Assembly: GCF_050563545.1 (NCBI RefSeq)
Contig: NZ_JBNXUM010000014.1
Location: 123,311 to 187,310, forward strand
Direction of reading: 5' to 3'
Length of the DNA: 64,000 nucleotides
From: Falsiroseomonas sp050563545
GTDB lineage: Bacteria > Pseudomonadota > Alphaproteobacteria > Acetobacterales > Acetobacteraceae
The position numbers and the translations under genes were made by a program. Under the pieces are notes generated by a model. It did no database searches. It saw only the letters and a list, made by a program, of their open reading frames with translations, and had not been told where the DNA came from. Shown in pieces: positions 50,838-59,518 of this stretch; position 1 is the first letter of the stretch; each line of letters opens with the position of its first letter.

Positions 50838-51623
50838 ATGCCCCGCCGGACCTTCGCCGACCTCCTGCTTCTCGGCCGCCCGGCGATCGGCACCTGGTCG
50901 CAGGTCGCCGCGCCCGAGCTGATCGATATGATCGGCGCTGGCGGGTTCGACTTCACCATCGTGGACTGCGAGCATGGTGCGTTCGGCCTGGCGCAGGCGG
51001 AGAACCTGTTCCGTGCCTGCGACGCCGCCGGCCTCTCGCCGCTGGTGCGCGCGCCGGCCCTCGACCCCGGCTGGATCGGCCGCGCGTTGGACTCGGGCGC
51101 CGAGGCCGTGATCGTGCCGGGCATCGCTTCCGCCGCGCAGGCCGCGCTGGCCGTCGCCGCCACGCGCTTCGCGCCCGAGGGATCGCGCGGCGCCTGCCCC
51201 TGCGTCCGCGCGGGCGGCCATTTCATCCGCGACTGGCGCGGCCATGTCGCCGCCGAGCAGGCGAAGGGCGTGATCGCGCTCGTGGAGACCGCCGCGGGGC
51301 TGCGGGAGATCGAGGCGATCTGCGCGACGCCTGGGCTGCTCGGCCTGCTGGTCGGTCCCTTCGACCTTAGCGTCTCGATGGGGCTCGCCGGCGACTACCG
51401 CGATCCGCAGGTCGAGGCGGCGATGGAGCGCATGGCCGGGGCGGCCCGCACGGCGGCCCTGCCGCTGATCGCCCCCGTCTTCGATCCGGACGCCGACGAG
51501 ACGGCGCGGCAATCGGCGCGCTGGATCGCACGCGGCGCCCGGCTTCTGGCCGTCGCGACCGACAAGATCCTGTTCAGCGACGCGGTCCGCCGCCAACGCG
51601 GGGCCGTCGCCAACCAGATCTAG
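50838..51623 (+). CDS. HpcH/HpaI family aldolase
   Basis: 261 aa class II 2-keto-3-deoxy acid aldolase-like TIM barrel. Motifs: GFDFTIVDCEHGAFG, ALVETAAGLREIEAI with the metal Glu, and LLVGPFDLSVSMGL with the metal Asp; an Arg in CPCVRAGGHF. It would split a 2-keto-hydroxyacid into pyruvate and an aldehyde. Two bases after the E1 gene; last gene of the operon. Its TAG stop coincides with the left edge of the IS630 remnant. Confidence 0.88.
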   Translation: MPRRTFADLLLLGRPAIGTWSQVAAPELIDMIGAGGFDFTIVDCEHGAFGLAQAENLFRACDAAGLSPLVRAPALDPGWIGRALDSGAEAVIVPGIASAAQAALAVAATRFAPEGSRGACPCVRAGGHFIRDWRGHVAAEQAKGVIALVETAAGLREIEAICATPGLLGLLVGPFDLSVSMGLAGDYRDPQVEAAMERMAGAARTAALPLIAPVFDPDADETARQSARWIARGARLLAVATDKILFSDAVRRQRGAVANQI

Positions 51624-52235
51624 ACCCCTATTGCTCTCATTAAGCATAGGCGCGGTGGCGGAAGTAGGCGGTGCAGTCGCTGGGGTCGAGGAGGCTGCCG
51701 ATAGTGTCCCAGAGGGCTCCGACGGTTCTGGCAGCGGCGGAGAGGAGCAGGCGCTTGAGCTTGCTGAAGCGAGTTCGATCGGGTTCAGGTCGGGGCTGTA
51801 GGGCGCAGATAGAGCAGCCGCGCGCCACGTGCGTCGATGGCTCCGCGGACGCCTTCGACCTTGTGGCTGCCGAGGTTGTCCATGACGACGATGTCGCCGG
51901 GCGCGAGCATCTGCTCGACCTAGGCGCGGAAGGCGCGGCCGTTGATCGCGCCGTCCAGCATGGGCGGCGCGACGGGGCCGGCCTCGCGCTCGCCCATCTC
52001 GCGCAGCCGCGCCCGCACCTTCACGACACAGGACGGGCTGACCGAGAGCCGCTGCGCTACCTCGCGGACCGCCTCACCACCAGCCGCCAACACACGGTCC
52101 CGCAGATCCTGCCCGTAGGCCTGCCCTCGACGCCACGCCATCGCCGCCTCCAGCCCAAGCTGGACGTCTACGAATCACACCCCGTCGCGCCGCCGCCAAT
52201 CACAAGCCGATTCCAGCCACGGCTACTCGGGTCTA
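51621..52235 (-). mobile_element. IS630-family insertion sequence remnant
   Basis: About 615 bp including a TA at each end (51621-51622 and 52234-52235), with matching inner ends GACCC.../...GGGTC. Together the ends read CTAGACCC on the outside, the CTAG being the target preferred by IS630. The inside is a decayed transposase gene on the minus strand. The element is shorter than the normal 1.1-1.2 kb, so it has lost the central part. Confidence 0.7.
51640..52141 (-). pseudogene. IS630-family transposase, internally deleted and stopped
   Basis: From ATG 52141 the N-terminal HTH reads GQDLRDRVLAAGGEAVREVAQRL as in IS630 transposases. It jumps to LDGAINGRAFRA, which belongs near the catalytic C-terminal part, so the middle with the first DDE Asp is missing. 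A TAG replaces the Tyr codon before VEQMLAPGDIVVMDNLGSHK. A further frame change precedes the C-terminal FSKLKRLLLSAAARTVGALW, ending CTAYFRHRAYA at 51640. Non-functional. Confidence 0.85.
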
Positions 52236-53051
52236 GCGCTGCGTCGACCAAACCAGGATCAGCAGCCCCAGCGCGATCCGATACCAGCCAAACGGGGCAA
52301 AGCCGATCCGGCTGATTGTCGCCAATATCCACCGCACTACGGCCAATGACACCGCAAAGGATACTCCAAAACCGATCATGAGCTGGCCCAGCCCGGCTTC
52401 GTCCAGCGATGCTCGTCCATGCCATACGCTGTAGACGGCGGCGGCCAGCATGGTCGGTATAGCGAGCATGAAGCTGAATTCCACGGCCGTGCGGCGATCC
52501 ACCCCGGCCAGCAGCGCCACGATGATGGTCGCTGCCGATCGCGAAGTGCCAGGGACCATAGCCAGCGCCTGCCCGAGGCCAATCAGCAGCGCCGTCGAGG
52601 CTCCGATCTCCAGCACGGAGGTGATCCGGGGTGCAGGACGCGAGCGCTCGATCGCGATGATGACGACACCGCCCAGAATCAGCGCCACTGCGACCACCTG
52701 CGCACTAAAGAGCCGTACCGTGATCGGCTCGTGCAGCGTCGCTCCGAGAACCAGCGCTGGCAGCACGGCGAGCAGCACGTTTCTGGCGTAGAGGTTGGCC
52801 GGCGTGCCCGGCACCCAGCCGCGCGTCGCGATGCGCCACAGCACATCGCGCGACAGCCAAGCCACCGCCAGGATGGCGCCGAGCTGGATCGAGATCTCGA
52901 AGACCTTACCCGGTGGTCCCTTAAATCCGATTACCTCGCCGAGCAGGATCAGATGACCCGTGGATGAGATCGGAAGGAACTCCGTCAGCCCCTCAACGAC
53001 GCCCATCAGCACGACAGGAAGCAGTGTCGCAGCGAGCTCTTCGACATGCAT
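52233..53051 (-). CDS. uppP: Undecaprenyl-diphosphatase UppP/BacA
   Basis: 272 aa, about eight helices. The catalytic motifs are complete: GVVEGLTEFLPISSTGHLILLG and MVPGTSRSAATIIVALLAGVDRRTA. It recycles the undecaprenyl carrier lipid on the periplasmic face. Lower GC and proximity to an IS and repeats suggest this may be an extra, acquired copy. Its TAG stop lies exactly at the right edge of the IS630 remnant. Confidence 0.95.
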   Translation of the reverse strand: MHVEELAATLLPVVLMGVVEGLTEFLPISSTGHLILLGEVIGFKGPPGKVFEISIQLGAILAVAWLSRDVLWRIATRGWVPGTPANLYARNVLLAVLPALVLGATLHEPITVRLFSAQVVAVALILGGVVIIAIERSRPAPRITSVLEIGASTALLIGLGQALAMVPGTSRSAATIIVALLAGVDRRTAVEFSFMLAIPTMLAAAVYSVWHGRASLDEAGLGQLMIGFGVSFAVSLAVVRWILATISRIGFAPFGWYRIALGLLILVWSTQR

Positions 53052-53385
53052 GGTTCCGAACTCAGTCCGGCTCCGCCAAGCCGGACGGCTTGAGCGTCAC
53101 GATGCGGCTCCTCGCGAGCAGGCTGCTTCCTCGGCCTGCGCTGCCGGACAGATGCATTGGCATATCTCCTTGCGAAGTCCGGCGGAGGGCTTGGAGGGGA
53201 GCTATCGTCCGGCTGTCCTGCTGCAACGCGACACGGCGTCGCGGTTTGCTCGACTACCGCGGGAGCAGCGAGGCAACTTCGGGACCGTTCGGCGGCCGTG
53301 TCCCCTCCGGGGTTCTGTCGTTTCATCACGACTGCGCCGTTTGCGCTGGCAAGGGGCGCTGCCATGCGCCATCTATTGTCACTGT
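53052..53385. other. Gene-poor stretch beyond uppP
   Basis: 334 bases with only overlapping frames that show no domain or family resemblance. Likely contains the uppP promoter. No tRNA or clear terminator was found. Confidence 0.35.
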
Positions 53386-53826
53386 TCAGCTTGGGCCGAG
53401 CACACTTCCGTCGATCACCAGCTGCGGCAGCTGCGGCTCCTCCGGCATGACGTCCGCGGTGCGGCGCTCGCAAAAGGACGAAGACATCATTCCTGCAGCG
53501 CCTTCGTGGTCGGCGACGATCTCGGCAAAGGTCGGCGGCCAGGTGACGCAAAATGCCGTCGGCGCCCCCATTGGCCGCGAACACCCCAGGCAAAGCCCGA
53601 TTAAAGCGACCACAATGCCGAGCACAACATAGACCGGCGCGTGGTGCGACCGCCGGAGTTCCGCTGCTGCTAGCGGCCAGCAGGCCAGCGTGACACCTGC
53701 CAGGACCAGCGGCACGCCTCCGACGAGCCAGAAGTAGATCGCGAGATGGGACTGGATCCGCGTTGCGTAAGCTGGCTCCCACGGTGGCGCGCGGCCAGTT
53801 GCAATCGGCGAGAGATAAAGCATCAC
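53386..53826 (-). CDS. Putative small membrane protein
   Basis: 146 aa, ATG at 53826 or 53823. Two hydrophobic helices, YFWLVGGVPLVLAGVTLACWPLA and YVVLGIVVALIGLCLG, separated by a short basic loop; the C-terminal 60 residues are soluble and contain two Cys. No family recognised. The frame lies in degraded DNA, so it may be a relic; the two well-formed helices are the only support. Confidence 0.35.
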   Translation of the reverse strand: MMLYLSPIATGRAPPWEPAYATRIQSHLAIYFWLVGGVPLVLAGVTLACWPLAAAELRRSHHAPVYVVLGIVVALIGLCLGCSRPMGAPTAFCVTWPPTFAEIVADHEGAAGMMSSSFCERRTADVMPEEPQLPQLVIDGSVLGPS

Positions 53827-53833
53827 TTGCAGG

Positions 53834-53930
53834 GCTCGACGCCGGCCTGCTGCGGATCGAGCACAACGTGGTTCGGGTGGCGGTGGGCAGCTACGCGGGC
53901 TTCGACGGGGTCAGGCTTCGCGAGCCAGGA
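53834..53930. repeat. Decayed repeat block, copy 1
   Basis: Matches the block at 60321-60415 (shared words GACGCCGGCCTGCTGCGGATCGAG and GACGGGGTCAGGCTTCGCGA, given here as landmarks at 53838 and 53905). On the minus strand both copies read AKPDPVE...LDPQQAGVE, which suggests a lost coding sequence of unknown family. It directly adjoins a RadC-like fragment in both places. Confidence 0.65.
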
Positions 53931-54081
53931 GGGGACGCGCGAGCTGTTCGCTCGTCATCAAGGTTCCTGCCCGGCGGAAGCTGAACACCTCGCCATTCCC
54001 GACGATGAGCCGGTCGTGCAGCATGATGTCGATGCCCGCGCCGGCGTCTCTCAAGGTTGGGGACACCACGGTGTCAATCAT
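53911..54081 (-). pseudogene. RadC-like JAB-domain C-terminal fragment, copy 1
   Basis: 56-codon open frame, MIDTVVSPTLRDAG, then IDIMLHDRLIVGNGEVFSF and RRAGTL. This pattern equals the end of RadC/JAB proteins (A-x-LDI-x-x-x-DHLIVG-x-x-x-x-SF-x-x-x-G-L). The metal-binding HxH...D part upstream is gone. Similar tails recur at 60439 and 61715. RadC genes are often carried on mobile elements, in keeping with the broken surroundings. Confidence 0.55.
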
Positions 54082-54223
54082 GCCATGGAGTGCCCATCCC
54101 TCACATAACTGCGAGAGCCCGCCTCGACCGGATTATTCATGATACCGGATCGGCTCCGGCGACATAACGTACCGCATCCGATTTCGCCCACGTCTGGCTC
54201 GACAGCGAGGGGGGACCACACGG

Positions 54224-55573
54224 ATGGCGAAGATCCTGGGCACGACTGGTAACGATAAGATCCCTGGCAGGCCCGGCGCTGACCTGGTCTTTGGGGATCC
54301 CTATTCAGGCGACCCTACAGCGCCCGGCGACCTGGGCGACCTGTTCGGCTTCGGAGGCAACGACACCGTCGAAGGCGGCCGCGGTGCCGACACCCTCGTC
54401 GGTGACGCGTCGCTTGCTTCCGGCGTTTCCCCGGTGAGTAGCGCCCTAGGTGGCGATGACGTGCTGCGCGGCGGCGAGGGGGATGATTGGATCGTCGGTG
54501 ATGCCCTCCAGATGATCCGTTTTGCCGTTGGCGGCAATGACCTGCTCGACGGTGGTGACGGCAACGACACGCTGCTCGGCGACGCCGACAACTTCGGAAA
54601 TAGTTCGAGAACCGACGGTGCGGCCGGCGGTGACGATACCCTCAACGGTGGCGCCGGCAACGACCTCCTGTATGGCGACAACAGGTTCCGAAGCGGCGCT
54701 TTGGGGGGCGGCGGCAACGACCTGCTCTACGGCGGCGCCGGCGACGACACTCTGGTCGGCGACGGCGGCGGCTTCGGCGTCACCTCAAGGGATGCCGATA
54801 CGTTAGACGGCGGCAGCGGTAACGACTTGCTCTACGGCGGCCTGTCCGCGGCCATTGATGTGCTGCACGGCGGCTCAGGCAGCGACACGCTGATCGGCGA
54901 CCAGACCGGCATTTCGTTCAGCCCCAGCACGGGCAGCCCTGACTCACTAGACGGCGGCAGCGGCGATGATCTCGTTTACGGCGACGCACTCAGTTTCGCG
55001 TTCGGGGGCCGAGGTGGCGCCGACACGATCGAGGGGGGCAGCGGCGCCGACACTCTCGTCGGCGACGCGTCGATGGCTGGCTTCGCCGCGGCGGCTGGCG
55101 CCGACGACAGCCTGGACGGGGGCGCCGGCAACGACCTAGTCTATGGTGACTTCCAGGCCGCGTCCAACAGCTTCCGCACCACCGCACTCGGAAACGATGT
55201 GGTGGCCGGGGGGGACGGCGCCGACACGCTCTATGGCGACTCGTTCTTGCTGGACAGCATCTTGATCTCCGGCGCCGACACGATCGAGGGTGGCGCGGGG
55301 AGCGATCTTTTCTACGGCGACGCCTCTGCGCTGACCGTCACCGGGGGCGCAGACGTCTTCGCCTTCCTCGGCGATTTCGGGCAGGATACGATCGGCGACT
55401 TCCACCAGGGCGAGGACCGCCTCGCCTTCCAGCTGCCGGGAGTCGGTGGTCTCGATGACGTCGACATCACGGTCGGCGCCACTAATACCGTCATCACCGT
55501 CGGGACTTTCGGCACGATCACGCTCGCCGGCTTCACCGCCCCGCTGACGGAGGCCGACATCCTAATCGTCTAA
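54224..55573 (+). CDS. RTX calcium-binding repeat protein
   Basis: 449 aa built almost entirely of GGxGxDxLx-type repeats (GGNDTVEGGRGADTLVGD, GGDGNDTLLGD, GGAGNDLLYGD and many more), which bind Ca2+ and fold as a parallel beta-roll outside the cell. The C-terminal 70 residues (GADVFAFLGDFGQDTIGDFHQGEDRL) lack a catalytic domain and carry the non-cleaved type I secretion signal. No HlyB/D transporter genes are nearby. Acidic composition is typical. Function beyond Ca2+ binding unknown. Confidence 0.92.
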   Translation: MAKILGTTGNDKIPGRPGADLVFGDPYSGDPTAPGDLGDLFGFGGNDTVEGGRGADTLVGDASLASGVSPVSSALGGDDVLRGGEGDDWIVGDALQMIRFAVGGNDLLDGGDGNDTLLGDADNFGNSSRTDGAAGGDDTLNGGAGNDLLYGDNRFRSGALGGGGNDLLYGGAGDDTLVGDGGGFGVTSRDADTLDGGSGNDLLYGGLSAAIDVLHGGSGSDTLIGDQTGISFSPSTGSPDSLDGGSGDDLVYGDALSFAFGGRGGADTIEGGSGADTLVGDASMAGFAAAAGADDSLDGGAGNDLVYGDFQAASNSFRTTALGNDVVAGGDGADTLYGDSFLLDSILISGADTIEGGAGSDLFYGDASALTVTGGADVFAFLGDFGQDTIGDFHQGEDRLAFQLPGVGGLDDVDITVGATNTVITVGTFGTITLAGFTAPLTEADILIV

Positions 55574-55730
55574 TCCGACAAGGTGCCCCCGGATGCTCCA
55601 CGTCCTGGGCGGCGAGCCACGCAAGGAGTGATACGGCGCCGGTCGCGATATCGCCGTGGTCCTGATCCAGGAATGGCTGGCGCGGCCGTATGACGGACGA
55701 GGTTGGCGCGCGGGGTGGTTCTGACCGCGA
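55574..55730. other. Gap with a repeat shared with 61.6 kb
   Basis: 157 bases between convergent genes. Around 55659-55700 the sequence GTCCTGATCCAGGAATGGCT and the following GCGGCCGTATGACGG closely match 61620-61660 (GTCCTGATCCATGAGGGACT, GCGGCCGAATGACGG). No gene. Confidence 0.55.
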
Positions 55731-56993
55731 TCAGCCTCGGACTGCCAGACGGCGCAGGATCGCGAAGCCGATCAGTACTACGGGCGCCAGATGCCCAAAA
55801 GCGAGCGTCCAGCCCATGACGCTGTCACGCCCGGCAAGGTCGAGTGCGAGCCCGACACCGAGGGGCCCGATGAAGCCGCCGGCGTAGCCGCACATGCTGT
55901 GGAGCCCCATAGTCGCCCCGCGCCGCGCCTTGTCGGCGGCCGCCACAGTCCCCGCCGTCAGCGCGGCGCTGTCGAGGTAAATCGCGGCGTTCCAGGCCAG
56001 CACGCAGAAGGCGGCGAGGGGCGCCCGGAGGCCGAATGAGAGGCCCGTGGCGACGCTCGATGCCGCGCCCGCAAGCATGGCAAGGGCCACGATGCGGCTG
56101 CGCCCAAGGCGCTGCGCCATCTCGTTGCCCGTGACAGAGACCGTGATGCCAATCAGGCCCGCGGCGGTGAACAGGGCATTGGGACCAGGCATCCAGTCCG
56201 GCGCATGGTCGTTCGCGATGACGAGCGCGAGGAAGGTCACGCCCCAGGCCCGTAGCGCAGCCATCTCCCAGGTGTGGACGGTGTAGCCGGCGATCCAGGC
56301 CATGGCCGGTCGGTTCCGGAACACCGGGCGGAAATCGAGCAACTCCGCGACGGGCACCTTAGGGCCGCTTCGCGCCGGCATGGGGGTGGCGAGGATCGCG
56401 GCGATGCCGACCGCCGCCGCGGCCGTGGCGGCACCGAAGAAGAACACCCCGGTGGGGCCCACGACGGCGTCCAGAAGCCCTGCTACCGCGAAGGAAGCGG
56501 CGCCGGCGATGCCGACGCCGAGGGCGTGCCAGCCTACCGCGCGCGACTGCTCGGCGCCGTCCAGGCGGTCGGCGATCATCTTCAGGCCGGGCATGTAGCA
56601 GCCCGCCCATCCAATTCCGGCGACGGCGCGCAGCAGTAGCGCGCTCCAGAAGCCGTCGGCAGCGACCGCCATGCCGAGATGCGAAAGCGCTGTCAGCCCT
56701 GCGCCGACGAGATAGACCCGCCGTGCGGGCACGCGGTCGGTGAGCGCGACGAGGATCGGGACCGCCGGGACGTAGGCCGCGAAGAAGGCGCCGACGAGCC
56801 AGCCTGCCTCGGTGGCCGAGAGCGACCACCGCGCGATGAAGGCCGGCAGCAGGGCCGGCAGGAAGAAGGCGCCGATCTGCACCAGCACCTGCGCGGCGAT
56901 CACCGCCAGGACGGCGCGCGGGGCGCTCACGCCGGGATTGGCGGTAAGGACGTCGCGGGGCTCACGCCCGCTGCGCTGGCACGCGCTCGCCAT
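55731..56993 (-). CDS. Major facilitator superfamily transporter
   Basis: 420 aa with 12 predicted helices. LLPAFIARWSLSATEAGWLVGAFFAAY at the start, loop 2-3 LVALTDRVPARRVYLVGAG, and a large central loop near PARSGPKVPVAEL. Its ATG (56993) lies inside the end of arsC, overlapping by 32 bases, so it is co-transcribed as the last gene of the arsenic operon. It is not an ArsB or ACR3 pump; export of an arsenic compound is an inference from position only. Confidence 0.88.
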   Translation of the reverse strand: MASACQRSGREPRDVLTANPGVSAPRAVLAVIAAQVLVQIGAFFLPALLPAFIARWSLSATEAGWLVGAFFAAYVPAVPILVALTDRVPARRVYLVGAGLTALSHLGMAVAADGFWSALLLRAVAGIGWAGCYMPGLKMIADRLDGAEQSRAVGWHALGVGIAGAASFAVAGLLDAVVGPTGVFFFGAATAAAAVGIAAILATPMPARSGPKVPVAELLDFRPVFRNRPAMAWIAGYTVHTWEMAALRAWGVTFLALVIANDHAPDWMPGPNALFTAAGLIGITVSVTGNEMAQRLGRSRIVALAMLAGAASSVATGLSFGLRAPLAAFCVLAWNAAIYLDSAALTAGTVAAADKARRGATMGLHSMCGYAGGFIGPLGVGLALDLAGRDSVMGWTLAFGHLAPVVLIGFAILRRLAVRG

Positions 56994-57372
56994 CCTCCTT
57001 TACGAAGTCCTGGGGTAGCGGCGCCTCAAGCAGATCAAGCACGACTTCTGACGGCCTGCACAGTCGAACGCCCTTCGGCGTCACGACGATCGGGCGGTTG
57101 ATGAGGATGGGATGCGCCTCGATGGCGTCGAGCAGCGCATCGTCCGTTAGATCCGGATCATCGAGGCCGAGGGCATCGTAGGGCGTTCCCTTCCGGCGCA
57201 GGACGTCGCGCAGCGTCAGGCCCATCCGGTGCACCAGATCCAACAGCTCCTCCCGGCTGGGCGGCGTCTTGAGATACTCGATCACCACCGGTTCCGTGCC
57301 CGTCGCGCGGATCATCGCCAGCGTGTTGCGCGACGTCCCGCAGGCCGGGTTGTGGTAGATCGTGACTGTCAC
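56962..57372 (-). CDS. arsC: Arsenate reductase, glutaredoxin-linked
   Basis: 136 aa. The active-site Cys is in IYHNPACGTSRNTLAMI, and the arginines that bind arsenate are in GTPYDALGLDD...LINRPIVVTPKGVRLCRP. It reduces As(V) to As(III) with glutathione and glutaredoxin. ATG at 57372 overlaps the end of the aquaporin gene (ATGA). Confidence 0.96.
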   Translation of the reverse strand: MTVTIYHNPACGTSRNTLAMIRATGTEPVVIEYLKTPPSREELLDLVHRMGLTLRDVLRRKGTPYDALGLDDPDLTDDALLDAIEAHPILINRPIVVTPKGVRLCRPSEVVLDLLEAPLPQDFVKEDGERVPAQRA

Positions 57373-58073
57373 GGCCGGGCCTCCGCCTTCCGAGCGATGG
57401 GGTGGGAAGCTGGCTCGCGCAGCAGCCAGCCGGCGAGCGCGGCGGCGATCAAGGCGCCCGCGAGCTGCGCGGCGACGAAGCCCGGCAGGTCGGCCGGCCG
57501 GATGCCCGAGAAGCTATTTGTGAGAGACCGCGCTACCGCGACCGCCGGATTGGCGAAGGAGGTCGAAGCGGTGAACCAGTACGCGCTGGTGATGTAGAGG
57601 CCGACCAGCCACGGGACGGCTCGCCGGTCGAAGCGAACGCCGGCGAGGATCACCAGCACCAGGCCGAAGGTGGCGACACCTTCCGAGAACCATTGCGCCG
57701 CCCCCCAGCGCACCTTGCCGGACAGCTCGGCTAGCGCGCGATCGAACATGAGGTGCGCGACGGCGGTGCCAGCGACGGCGCCGGCGAGCTGCGCCAGGAC
57801 GTAGAGGCCGGCGTCACGACGCGGCAGTTCGCCCCGCACTGCGACGACCAGCGTCACGGCGGGGTTGAGATGCGCGCCGGAAACCGGGGCGAGGACAGTC
57901 ACCAACACGACCAGCATGGCGCCGGTCGCCAGCGTGTTGGCGAGCAGCGCCAAGCCGACATCCGCCGTCAGCCGCTCGGCCATGATGCCGGAGCCGACGA
58001 CGGCCGCGACCAGCAGCGCGGTCCCAAGCGCCTCGGCGACGAGGCGGCGGGGCAGGTCGAAGGCGGCCGTCAC
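57369..58073 (-). CDS. aqpS: MIP aquaglyceroporin, arsenic-operon type
   Basis: 234 aa, six helices and both NPA boxes: SGAHLNPAVTLVVA and the second, SFANPAVAVARSLTN. In Sinorhizobium, AqpS in the ars operon lets As(III), made by ArsC, run out of the cell. GTG start at 58073 overlaps the flavoprotein stop (GTGA). Placement directly before arsC supports the same downhill As(III) exit here. Confidence 0.9.
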   Translation of the reverse strand: MTAAFDLPRRLVAEALGTALLVAAVVGSGIMAERLTADVGLALLANTLATGAMLVVLVTVLAPVSGAHLNPAVTLVVAVRGELPRRDAGLYVLAQLAGAVAGTAVAHLMFDRALAELSGKVRWGAAQWFSEGVATFGLVLVILAGVRFDRRAVPWLVGLYITSAYWFTASTSFANPAVAVARSLTNSFSGIRPADLPGFVAAQLAGALIAAALAGWLLREPASHPIARKAEARP

Positions 58074-59518
58074 GGGCAGCAGGACGCCTCGGCGGGTGCA
58101 TCCGCCTTCGACGTGCAGCACGTGCCTTGTGCTGTCGCCGGCACGGCGACGGTTGCGACCGAGGCCGGCGTGCAGCAGCCCGAGGCCATCTCGACCGCTT
58201 CGACCGGCGCCGCCTCCGCGCCACAGCAGCCGCCCGCGGCGACGGCCTTCACCGAGACGCGCGGCTTCGCCGGCCCGGCACAGACGCCCGTTTCCGGCAG
58301 CACCAGCTCGACGCGGCGCGCGGCCTGCTCGTCGCCTGCGAGGTGGGCGGCGATGCTGCGGACCTGCTCGTGGCCGGTCGCCAGCAGGAAGGTGGGCGCA
58401 CGGCCATACGCCTTCATGCCCGCGATGTAGAAGCCGGGCTCCATGGGATGGCGCAACTCGGCCTCGCCATGCGGGCGGACGGTGCCGCAAGAGTGCAGGT
58501 TCGGGTCGATGAGCGGCGCCAGCGCCGGCGTCGCCTGCACGGCGGGATCGAGCGAGAGGCGCAGTTCCGAGAGTGGCGACAGGTCGGGGCGGAAGCCGGT
58601 AGCGCCGACGACGCGGTCCACCTCGACTACATGCGGGCGGCCGTCCAGCAGCCCCTCGACGCGGATCGCGCCGCTGGGCACATCCACAATCCGATGAACC
58701 AGGAAGGGCGCGAGCGCCGCGACGCGGCCTTCCTCGACGAGCGCGCGGGCCCGCGCACCGAGCGCCGCGCGTGCAGCGAGGCCGTCATTCTGTCCGCCGC
58801 CGAAGTTCGCCGCCGACAGTGGGCGGCGGAAGGCCCAGGTGATGGTCGTTCCCGGCACCTCCTCCACGAGCGCGGCCAGCGCCTCGACAAGGTTCATGGC
58901 GGAGTGCCCGGCACCGACGACGAGGATGCGCTGCCCGGCGTAGGTGGCTCGGTCGCGGCCAAGCGCGTCGGGGATTCCGTGCGCGACGTGGCCGCGCTCG
59001 CCCGGCGCGGGAAGGCCATGCGCGCCGACCGGATTGGGGCTGCCCCAGGTGCCGGAGCAGTCGATCACGGCGCGCGCCTCGATCTCCTCAACGTCGCCGT
59101 TAGCCTTCGCGACCTGGAGAATGAAGGGTGCCTCCTCGCGCGAGCCGTTGCGCTGCAGGTCGTGGTGGCGGCGCGACACCCCGATGACCCGCGCGCCGAG
59201 GCGGAGCCGCGCGGCGACGGCGGGATGCGCGGCCAGCGGCACGAGGTAGTCGCGAAGGAGTTCGTCGCCGGTGGGATGCTGGTCCGGGTCGGGCGCCGAC
59301 CAGCCGGTCTGGCGGAGCAGCCGCACCGCGGCCGCGTCGGTGTTGAACCGCCAGGGCGAGAACATGCGCACATGGCTCCATTCCCGCACCGAGGCTGCGG
59401 GGGTTGCGCCAGCGTCCAGCAGCAGGGGATCGAGGCCCCGCTCGATCAGGTGGGCTGCGGCGGCGAGACCTACGGGGCCGGCGCCGATGATGGCGACAGG
59501 CAGGGGATCGCGGTTCAT
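58070..59518 (-). CDS. FAD/NAD(P)-binding oxidoreductase with Cys-Cys rich tail
   Basis: 482 aa. FAD motif VAIIGAGPVGLAAAAHLIERG at the start, second dinucleotide motif RILVVGAGHSAMNLVEAL in the middle, and GATGFRPDLSPL before the tail; the layout is that of flavin monooxygenase-like proteins found in ars operons (ArsO-type). Residues about 420-482 form an added tail with Cys-Cys pairs at 431-432, 448-449, 467-468 and 480-481. Vicinal Cys bind As(III) well, so the tail may hold or sense metalloid. ATGA overlap with arsR; function inferred. Confidence 0.82.
   Translation of the reverse strand: MNRDPLPVAIIGAGPVGLAAAAHLIERGLDPLLLDAGATPAASVREWSHVRMFSPWRFNTDAAAVRLLRQTGWSAPDPDQHPTGDELLRDYLVPLAAHPAVAARLRLGARVIGVSRRHHDLQRNGSREEAPFILQVAKANGDVEEIEARAVIDCSGTWGSPNPVGAHGLPAPGERGHVAHGIPDALGRDRATYAGQRILVVGAGHSAMNLVEALAALVEEVPGTTITWAFRRPLSAANFGGGQNDGLAARAALGARARALVEEGRVAALAPFLVHRIVDVPSGAIRVEGLLDGRPHVVEVDRVVGATGFRPDLSPLSELRLSLDPAVQATPALAPLIDPNLHSCGTVRPHGEAELRHPMEPGFYIAGMKAYGRAPTFLLATGHEQVRSIAAHLAGDEQAARRVELVLPETGVCAGPAKPRVSVKAVAAGGCCGAEAAPVEAVEMASGCCTPASVATVAVPATAQGTCCTSKADAPAEASCCP

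Noticed and set aside
53006..53866. A 286-codon minus-strand frame beyond uppP
   Set aside because: Arg/Cys-rich, no hydrophobic or domain pattern; overlaps the more protein-like membrane frame at 53386.
54330..55350. Repeated GGCGGC...GACGAC words as a repeat array
   Set aside because: They are the codons of RTX nonapeptides in one open frame.
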